From Limnoperna fortunei (Eukaryota > Mollusca > Bivalvia > Mytilida > Modiolidae), in contig OX104113.1 of NCBI GenBank assembly GCA_944474755.1, forward strand, positions 57,370,074 through 57,434,073: a stretch of 64,000 bases of DNA, read 5' to 3'. The translations under genes and the position numbers were made by a program. Shown here one piece after another: positions 53,021-61,855 of the stretch. Below the pieces are notes generated by a model. The model was not told the origin of the DNA and did no database searches. It was given only the letters and a program-made list of their open reading frames with translations. Each line of letters starts with the position of its first letter. Within the stretch, counting starts at the first letter, position 1.

Positions 53021-53284
53021 CTGGAAAAAAGTTGGAAATCAGTTTATAGAAATTTCTATTGCACAAATTAGCCAACGGCAACTTTTTAGTCTTTCTAACC
53101 TAACACAGACTCTATTGTAAGGATTAAAAGGGTTTACAAATTACACACTATGCTGAAAATATTGTTTCCATATACACGTTACAAAACCATCAATGATTTA
53201 TGTATATTTTCCTTTTCTTGGGTGAAATATTTTAACAAATGTTGCACAGATTCGATTCGAATGTAATTGCTTCATTTTTGTCTC

Positions 53285-53648
53285 AGCGCGTCCCGGGTGG
53301 CGGATATATAGGGAAGACCCTCTCGTTGGGGGTGTCAGGTCATAATACGGAAAGCCTGGCCGCGGACCATAGTGGGTAACGTGTTTGGTAGAGTGCCACG
53401 CTCCTTGCACGATAAAGATCCCTTTTGTAGATTTCGAAAAAGAGTAGGATCATTGTAGCCGCTACACAAGGCTTAATTCTCCGACCCTACTCCGTACTTT
53501 TCCAGTGGCAATCAAAATTTTGTTCCCTGTGTCCCATCCCACCCCTTTTTCAATTGATGTATTGTTCGTTAACTTGTTCCCGTCCTGAATATAGCTGAAA
53601 TACTGCTTGCTGGACGGAAAGCAAACATCCAATCAATCAATCAATCAA
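53285..53648 (+). mobile_element. SINE-like retroposon with TCAA-repeat tail
   Basis: A perfect 13-bp target-site duplication TCATTTTTGTCTC flanks it (53,272-53,284 and 53,649-53,661). It ends with CCTGAATATAGCTGAAATAC, TGCTTGCTGGACGGAAAGC and an (AATC)n tail. The 5' part (GCGCGTCCCGGGTGGCGG) does not show a clear tRNA A/B box pair. Its 3' end resembles that of the SINE at 46,332, which suggests mobilisation by the same reverse transcriptase. It lies downstream of the PHD exon within the intron. Confidence 0.8.
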
Positions 53649-53991
53649 TCATTTTTGTCTCCCTTGAAGCTTTGTAGTGAATAACATTCAAAGTGGCAGG
53701 AAAAGAATGATTGCCATTGTCGCGCATTGAATCAACGTTTAAATTCAAATATTTTAAGGTACATCAATTACATTCAGTCAGTTTTACGATCCATATCACA
53801 TATCTTTAAAACGTTTAATTTCCAAATATGCATACATAAGATATAACATTCACATTCTTATGACTTTATGTTTAGATAAGGAAAAAATCAATTTTCGATG
53901 TTATAGTTATTGTTTTTCATTTTATTATCAAATCCAAATTTGTTATAAAATGTGATGACGGGATTATTCGAAAATTTTCATTAAACTTTAC

Positions 53992-54140
53992 CTTACAGTC
54001 AAAACATTCAAACACATCAGGCTCATCCGAGTCTGAATAGCCTAGACATTTTGGATGATACCCCCTTTCACACTTTTCACATTGCCAATAAGTGTTTCCG
54101 TCATTTTTTCTTTTACATACAGAGTACCTCCTTTTTCCTG
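53992..54140 (-). CDS. PHD finger exon with one cysteine missing (part of the gene at 52,856-64,000)
   Basis: The translation RRYSVCKRKND, YWQCEKCERGYHPKCLGY, then FECFDCK follows the C4HC3 PHD pattern, W-x-C-x2-C-x4-H-x2-C...C-x2-C. PHD fingers read histone H3 tails and occur in several transposases. The first zinc ligand, expected in a C-x-C pair, is Ser (TCT for TGT). Acceptor TTTTGAAG|CAGG, donor TGTAAG|GTAAAG. The exon must enter in phase 1, but the preceding exon with its GTAAGT donor ends in phase 0. A donor 4 bp further on (GTAA|GTAGAA) would fix the phase, as would a missed small exon. Confidence 0.65.
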
Positions 54141-54384
54141 CTTCAAAAGAGGAAAATATAAACGATGACCGTTTTTTCTGAAATAAACGTTATTCTGAAT
54201 TAATGTCATTTCCACTCACCTGACAAAACATGCGTCTGTATTGGTGAATAATAAATTGACATTTTTCAAAACTTATACATATTTATTGTAAAAGCTATAT
54301 TTTCTCCATCGGTTATATACTGCACTTCCTGCTCGCTCTGACCATAATCCCTTTATAATATATACTGCCATCACTTCTACTTAC

Positions 54385-55554
54385 TTCCTTTCTTTCGCCT
54401 CTCAAGTTATATATTTTCCACTCTTTATGCAGTAAAGGAGGTAGTGATGTATCTATGTCTGTAGAATCATTCTGATTGTCAGAACCAATAGGCGTTGTAT
54501 TTCGTAGAACATCCTGTAAGATAACAATTGTACATTTTCATATAGTTTCAACAAGTATTACTATTGAGTACCAAAAGAACAGTATCGTATTTTTCGTATA
54601 CGGGTAAAGTACCTTTGATTGCTATATAAATAAAATTAAACAATAAAGTTTAATAATAATTTGGATAATATTGCATGAAAGGTCACTTGTGCCTGTTAAA
54701 CTCAAATAAAAATAGTTATGCAAATCTTACACTAATTAGAAACAATATATTGTACAGAAAAGCTCAACGAATTCAGTAGAATTTTTTTTTGCGTGCAGGC
54801 AGAGTGCACTCGTCTTCAATCCTAATTGTCTATCAAAGGTCGGGGGTTTTCAAAAGTACTCCTGTCCCCCCCCCCCTAAAAAAAAGCCAACTAGATGTCT
54901 TAGTTAAAAACCATTTTAAGAAATAAAACAAATTTTATTTTGTTTTTTCCTGCGAAACAATAGCATAGGCTGTGAATAGTCAAATATCGGTGGCAACATA
55001 AAAAGCACCGCTCTCCTTGATTATTAGTTATTATTGGGCATATCCACAATACAAGTGATTTATATCATCTCCTTCCTCGTTAAACGAATACATGTTCTTA
55101 CGAAAGTGTATTTGTCTAAATTGGACGACTGGGATAAAAGTATGACATGAAAATTTACTTACTTTTTCAGCTCTGACATTATAAAACGTTTCCTCTTTAT
55201 CCAATGACGGAGGAACAATATCTTCATCTGTGACATAAGTTTCTGAAAAATCATGCAGATTTCCAGAATCGACTGCCATAGTATCTTCTATGACATCCTT
55301 CAAGATAAAAAGTTTAATATAAGTGAAAAAAGTATAAATGAGCATGCGAATATAAAGAGTAAACATTATTGCAATTACATATATGCATTCCATTTGCAAC
55401 ATAAAACAAAACAAATTCTACTTACTTCTTTGGCGACATTAATATTAAATAGCTCCTCCTCCTTATCCAATAACAGACTTAAATCTATTACATCGCTGTC
55501 TGCAGTTTCATGATGCTTTTGAAAATTTGTTTGTGCAGTGCCTGCTCGAACGTC
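54385..55554 (-). CDS. Three homologous acidic exons (part of the gene at 52,856-64,000)
   Basis: Exons 55,554-55,426 (43 codons), 55,297-55,163 (45) and 54,513-54,385 (43). Each starts with GAT/GAC GTN (Asp-Val) after AAG or CAG. The ends share a pattern: LLLDKEEELFNINVAKE, SLDKEETFYNVRAEK and LLHKEWKIYNLRGERKE. Each donor is GTAAGT. All are phase 0 at both ends, so copies can be added or skipped without changing the frame. They are rich in Asp/Glu/Ser/Thr and likely form a flexible linker between the protease and PHD domains. No known domain is recognised. Confidence 0.65.
54794..54910 (+). mobile_element. SINE fragment
   Basis: TGCAGGCAGAGTGCACTCG, CAATCCTAATTGTC and GTCGGGGGTTTTC match the middle of the SINE at 46,332-46,593 with many differences. 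The tRNA-like head and the tail are missing. Confidence 0.7.
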
Positions 55555-55931
55555 CTTCAAAATAAATAATTTTCTAAAATAAGTGTTATAAAGTATTGTT
55601 GCTATAAAATATATGTTTATGAGGTCGAAACAATGACGATGTAAACTTGCTCAAAAGTAAATGACAAACAAGGTTGGTTGTCTGTTGATGATCAAAAATA
55701 TATAATCATAAATATATATATTTTTTATAACTGGTATCTTATTCTTTGTTTTTCAATTGTTCTGTTCTTTTTAATTGTCATGTCAGTTGCAGTTTTGGGT
55801 AGTAAGTACTCTGAGACGTGTGAATTGAGTTTTGCATTTTCACACCTCGCTTAATCGCGTTAGAAATGAAACAAAATGAAAGAGTAAGAAAAAGAAAAAG
55901 TCCTAGTTGCAATATAAATATAAAAGCTTAC

Positions 55932-57459
55932 CGGTATTTGCACTAAATATACAGCCCCAGGATGTGTACAATTACTTCGAATCAAAATGCATAATTGTGA
56001 AGAAGTCAGTTCTTTTGCTGATGGAGTTTTCGAATCCAGTAAGTAAAGTAGGCCATTTATGTTCTTTATAGCGACCCAGTGAGCGGAGTTTCTATAACGC
56101 AGTATAAATGTAGCTGAATCTTGCGCAAATTCTGTTAAACTGGAGAGAAGTTCTTCATTTTCTATATTATCAACTATAGTAGGATTTAATCTGACGACAG
56201 AATATCCTCGTTGTTCCAGTATAGCTGTCAGTACTTCCATACTGTAGAACCCTTCAATGTCTCTCAGAACAGGAATTTCCGTACTGATAACAACAGTTGG
56301 ATCTAATGCAAGATTCAGCCACATCTCGTCTGCTGCACGATCCATTTCATCTGCTGTTACGATAAATTCTCCATTAATATTAGGGCCAATTATGTTATTA
56401 ACTACACACAAACCACAATAGTTTGACCCACCTTGCGTTTGCATGTATACCCCATTTAACCAGTTTTCTTTTACATGTAATATGCCGCGTGTGATCAGGT
56501 CGTTTGTATAGGGTTGTTGTAGCGTATCGAATATTATTATTTAACTGCAGCAAGTCATTGCCATCTATAGAGTCGGTCACACCAAGAAACTCGTCTACCT
56601 TCCTGTTAAATGCAGACAGTAATGCATTATTTTCAACAGGAACGACTTCAATGATGTTATGTGGCCGTGTGCTAACTCTGCTTGCATAGTAAATAGGCTC
56701 CGGGAAAGTGTTGAATTCCTGAGTATCAGTTGCTTGTATTAAATTCTCAATTACTGTTGTGTTTTCCTCGGAAAATAAAGTTTGTACCCCAGATATATCC
56801 ATGTCATGGTATATTTGTCCTAGTTCATTAAATGATAAATTAAGAGACGTCGCCCGTTGTTGCTGCATATAAAGTTTTTTATTGACATTTTCGGTGTGAA
56901 GTTGAAGTAATAAACGCAAAGAAAACACATGAAATGCCGCAGACATTTGATTCAAAAAGTAGAGATCACGTTTTAATGAGTTAAAAAAACTGTTCTGCAG
57001 CTTGTGTATCTATAATTCCTGCTAAGCCTTGAACTAAGGATGAATTGCGCAGTATTTCTACGGGATCATTGCAATTTCCTTCGGGAAACCAATCGAAAAA
57101 TGCATAATGATCGGAAGAACCAGAGGTTGGATTATATCCTTGGTGTATCAAGTCGGAGGATGTAGCTATGGTGTTACCAAGACATGAGATATTCCATGTC
57201 CTTGTTCCTGCATTTGCTTCAGTGACGTTTTTTGGTGTCGCTTCCGCAAATCGTTCTTCAAATAGATGGAACATATTAAATTTTGCATTTTCTCGATTTC
57301 CGCAAAAAGCTATTTTATTCGCCATGTCACCAATTACAACATTTGGCATATGTTTCATTGACTTGAGGAGGTCAACAAAGTCACGGTGACTTTCTCCCCT
57401 CAACAGGCATTTGGCTGCATATATGACTGTGTGAGGGCAGGTATCAACCACCCATCCCC
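55932..57459 (-). CDS. Transposase core plus Josephin protease exon, two frameshifts
   Basis: The largest exon. Acceptor TTGTTTTTCAG|GGGG, donor ATACCG|GTAAGC. First part: GGWVVDTCPHTVIYAAKCLL, GESHRDFVDLLKSMKHMPNV, a NPTSGSSDHYAFFDWF block and IDTQAAEQFF. After a +1 slip at the T7 run (56,983-56,989) it continues NSLKRDLYFLNQMSAAFHVF. A second +1 near 56,530-56,543 leads to ITRGILHVKENWLNGVYMQ and a Josephin domain. The candidate catalytic Cys is in NYCGLC (codon 56,417-56,415), preceded by Gln in MQTQGG. His is in SAHWVAIKN and Asp in LYLLDSK. The EGFYSMEVL motif is typical of ataxin-3/Josephins, which cleave ubiquitin conjugates. Length minus two bases is 2+1,524, so two insertions exactly explain the frame. 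Catalytic acids of the transposase were not identified. Confidence 0.7.
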
Positions 57460-59971
57460 CTGAAAAACAATTTTTGAAACTACATGTACCACACAATTCA
57501 CTAATTATGGAATTAAAAATGTCGAAACATGTAAATTAAAATATTATTTAATTGTTTACATATTTTTTTTGTAGAAACTGAAATAAAACCATCCGCCGTC
57601 TTAGATATAGTGACCACATACAAAAATTTCTACAGAATCTATCAATATCAAATAAAAACGTCAATTCATTAACCACTTGAAAAAATAACAAAACAATTTT
57701 TATTGAAACACTATATTGAAAACTGTTATAAATAACTTCAAAACCTCGAAATTCTACACGTTCCTTTTTACAAACCGTGAGAATGGTGAACACATTCTTT
57801 TTTGCTTGTAACACACCTATTGTTAGCATCAGTGTGCATTTCAATGAGGAGAGTACGAGGCCGCACTGTAGAACGTCTAGGGAATGGGACAAACCCCAGT
57901 AGCTGGACGCATATTTATGCATCACGGTGCCATATTTAATACTTAAGGGTACCTTTTAGATCCGCTCTGCTTATGACCAAAAGTGACAGTGTTGCAATAC
58001 ATCAATGTTTATTACGCTTTCTTACAATCCGAAGAATTTGTTTTTGTTGATAAGATATAATATAATGAATCTTGTTTATGTTTAAGAGTGAAAAATTTTA
58101 CTTCATTTAGTCTCCTTGGCAGTAATAACAAGGTCCCGACACGTTCTTGTCCATGGTTAAGCCAATGTTACAAAATATAAACATGAACAAAAATGTCAAA
58201 TATACTTTTAGACGAGGGCATCTTACTTAAAATAGTCTGATAATTATAATAAAATGTCATCAAAGGTACCAACGTCATACATCATTAATATTTATTCAGC
58301 TCTAAACCAATTTTAGTTGGATAATATGTGTAAAACCACTGGGGTTTTTTAAATTCTGGGCTGCTCCATTACAAGTAAAGGGAACTCATTGTAAAACAAA
58401 ATGTCCCAAAAGCTACATTATTACACTCGTAAAGAATAAAGCCTTCTTGTTCTTAGTCTGTTTCTTTTTATGCCTTTTTGTCCGTCAACTTTTATTTCTC
58501 AATATAATTTTGTTCGTGAATATTGGCAAAGACATGTTGTACCATGGACCGGTTACACATTACACTTCCGCAGTTCTCATTGGTACACCGAAGCCTTTCT
58601 TTGCAGAACCCCTCAAGACCAAAACCTTGTGTACCGATAACTTTGAATTCGCAACGATGTCTTTATGACAGTTGTTTCTACATAGCTAGCAATACATCAC
58701 AACACTTTGTTACATATCACGCAACAGATTTTGACGACTCCTTGTAGGAGTAATTTACCCATTTTTATTGCAAGTTGATAGTGTAGCTTGGTAAATCACG
58801 TTGTAAAATGTATAATAGAGGGATTTCGATATTGGTCATAATTGACATTAACCTTGAAAAAGGCCATATGGGTCAAAGTCAAGGTCAAATTCTATTCTTT
58901 GACACTCCATCGTCTGCAGGTTTTCTCATTAGCCATAAGAAATACCAAACTGAAACCTGAACGAAAAGGCAGATCTTGTTGAGGTCTTTGATCAGCATAT
59001 ATTTTGATTGACCTTCTGTAAGAGTTATCTAACATGTATCAATTAAATTTATTGCAAATAAGAAACAATATAACCGATATTGAGATAGGATCTTTAGTAT
59101 TGGTCATCATTAACCTTGTCCTTGAAAAAGGTTACATAGTAAAATGTCAAGGTCACGTGGTCAATGGTCACATTCTATTTGTTGTCAATATGTTGTGTGC
59201 TGATCTCCATTACTACAACTGATACAAACTGAAACGATAACCATAAAGAAGATCCCTTTAAGGTTCTTATTTTAATGACCTTTTATTGAAGTTAACAGCC
59301 CTGGATAGATGAAATTTATCTTAATTAGCTATATTTCAATAACTATAACAGATGTTGAGATAGGATCTTTGTCTAAGTCACCATGTTAGAGGTCAAAGGT
59401 CAAAGTGTCATGTACCTATCAAAAGATCAGACATAATAGTCCCAAATCTTTCTATCAAAACACATTTTAAAATTTTTGAAGATATCTCAATGGTTTTCGC
59501 TTTTATTTGTGTATATTCTTAAATAGATTCTATATAAAGGTCAAGGTCATAATTTACTACAAGTTGACATTTCCTATTTTTACTGATATTAGAATGGTTT
59601 TTCATGAAATTGGTTAATTTCTAAAGAAAAAAATAGTATATTGTTCTCAAAGTAAATTTAAAAGTCATTTAATACATGTTGGTTGCATTAAGTATAAAGC
59701 CTCTTAAATTCGTTGGATAGAACAGATGAACCTATATTTGAGTTACATTTCAACCATACAACCATACAATTTACTTCCAAACTACTACCACTTAACTGTA
59801 AAAAATCCTTGTTTTTCCACACTATCCGTTTCGAAAAAATCTGCCGTAAAATGCGAGAAATGTATTGTTGTACAATATACAGATGGTAACATTCGAGAAA
59901 TGGAACATTGTAGATACTATTTGCACTACAAATTCTACCGTTAAAGTCTTACACCATATATCATACTATAC
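57460..59971. other. Large intron of the transposase-derived gene
   Basis: Between the SAP-like exon and the transposase/Josephin exon. It contains the GGTCA-rich repeat (58,824-59,550) and a 125-codon minus-strand open frame (57,548-57,925) with no splice sites in suitable phase and no recognisable motif. Nothing else is seen. Confidence 0.5.
58824..59550 (+). repeat. Degenerate GGTCA-rich tandem repeat
   Basis: About three decayed copies at roughly 270-bp spacing. Each has TTGGTCAT.ATT or GTCACCATGTT, AACCTTGAAAAAGG, and AAGGTCA motifs (for example GTCAAAGTCAAGGTCAAA, GTCAAGGTCACGTGGTCAA, GAGGTCAAAGGTCAAAG). It is a bivalve-type interspersed repeat by recollection. Confidence 0.5.
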
Positions 59972-60113
59972 CTGAAGTTCCAAATATTTTTTCATATGCA
60001 GCATCATAATCACTCTGTTTAATGCAGTGTTCTCGCAACTTTACAATAAGGTCTAAAACGGAACCAACTGGTCGTATTCCTAGCGCTCGGCAAAATCTCC
60101 TTATTGTCGACGC
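59972..60113 (-). CDS. SAP-like exon (part of the gene at 52,856-64,000)
   Basis: 47 codons between a strong acceptor (TTTATTTCCTACAG|GCG) and donor (CTTCAG|GTATAG). The translation STIRRFCRALGIRPVGSVLD followed by LIVKLRE resembles the SAP helix-turn-helix pattern (LRxxCRxLGIxxxGSxxDLIxRL), which typically binds AT-rich DNA. It enters in phase 0 after ...NLQDEK and leaves in phase 1. The next exon supplies GG to complete a glycine codon, giving FGTSGGWVVD across the junction. Confidence 0.65.
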
Positions 60114-61367
60114 CTGTAGGAAATAAAACCAAACAAATACGTGAGAATTGAGTAAGTTGATACTAAAGGTTATTCATTCATATTGGAAACGAATTTTTTA
60201 AAATATAACTGATCGCAGTTAAAACCAGTTGATAGACTGACATTTCATAATAATTTTTATGAACAGCATCATAACATCCTGGTTTGGGAAGACCATGGCA
60301 GAGTAGTTAGGGCCTGTACAAATGTTTGTACTTATTTAAGGGCAATTGCTTTTTGTCCGGCGAGACCGATTACCGCCGTTGAAGGTACATTTTTCAAATC
60401 ATAGTATTTATCTCAATGGAAATTAGTACACAGATACAGTTGACTATCATGAACATTTTGAAGAAAAAAAGGCAGCAATTTTAAAACATCCAACCTCCCC
60501 CTGCCCCAAACAAATCAAAATTCAGCTTTGTCCAACTTCAACGAAATTCTACCTTGGTGCATATTTCAATGTCGATGAAAATTAAATACTATGTATGGAG
60601 GTTTTGGGCAAATTTGTGCTGATATCATAACAAAGTATTACTAGTTAAATCGACCAAAAAAAGTTCTGGATAATTATTGTTTTTGCACCGTTACTTCTTA
60701 TTATAAAGCCCATGATCACAAAACCGACGCCGTTGAAAAAAGTGAAGTTCTCTGATTTCATATGTATAACTCGAGCAATTTTAATGAAAATTGATTCTGA
60801 TACAGTTAATTATCCTGATCATTTTTGTCGCACAAACTTTGACGCGAAAGCCGCCATTTTATGAGGCAGCTGTTTTACCTTGTCTGATAAACGAAATTTG
60901 ATATGCAGGTAGGTTTAAAATTAATAATATTTATAGCATTAATAATAATAATAATTAACACAAGTTGTTTTATGATAAAAAGACTGTGTTTAAGTCATGA
61001 TTACGACGACTTTCATGGTAACTACATTATTTTTTATTCAAAGTTAGGTTCTTGTCTTTATTTCTTGTTTTTCTCATTTGCCACAAGTATTGTTTTATAA
61101 AAATGAGCTAAAGCACAGTACATAATGGGAATTTGTCCCCGATATGAATTTCGACGTTTTCAGAATTGTCTTTCAGCAGAGCTCAAACTGTTCTTCTGGA
61201 AAATGGCATGCGCAATTCAAATGGCCGACTAATAGTCTGCAAGCTAGTCTCCGTCCTTTTATTTTAAATTTACCAGCATTTTCGCTTTACTCATTGAGCA
61301 GGAAACAGACAGAATTGCATATCGTTTTATATAATTCAATAGCTTATTATTTTTGTTTTGTAAATAC
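60114..61367. other. Intron, nothing recognised
   Basis: Lies between the fifth and sixth exons of the transposase-derived gene. Sequence is AT-rich, with no repeat family or exon-like segment recognised. Confidence 0.5.
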
Positions 61368-61821
61368 CTTTTCATCCTGCAAATTCTTTAATACTTCATC
61401 CGGAATTGGTTCCATCTCTAAATTACCCTCGGAACCGCGAGACAGTTTGACATATTCGGTGTTATAGATGGCATCTGTATTTCTTGATTTTTCACCAATC
61501 CAAGGTGCCCAATTATCCTAGCAAGGTTTTATGTGTAACGGTGCTGCCAGGTCTGAAAAGAAAAGACAGAACAAATTTATAAATGTTTTTATTCCAACAA
61601 AACAATATAGTTTAAGTGTTCCCTGGTTTTGGAGATTAGTTATTTAACCCAATGGACAATTAAAAACCCATTTTAAATTCTATAACCGGAAGCTATTTAG
61701 TTGAACAAACACTGCATCTATCAGAAATTTTCTGCTTTAATGCAGTTCTAAAGAATCACATACATATTAAAAATTAATTTAAGACGTAATAACCCTAATT
61801 TATTACTTGATGAGTTTGTTC

Positions 61822-61855
<34 letters not shown>

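Noticed and set aside
57548..57925. 125-codon minus-strand frame
   Set aside because: It sits in the intron between two exons whose phases already join exactly (G|GG). No homology is recognised and an adjacent frame looks equally protein-like.
59380..59410. GAGGTCAAAGGTCAA as a nuclear-receptor DR1 site
   Set aside because: It lies in a degenerate GGTCA-rich interspersed repeat inside an intron, so the motif is expected by composition.
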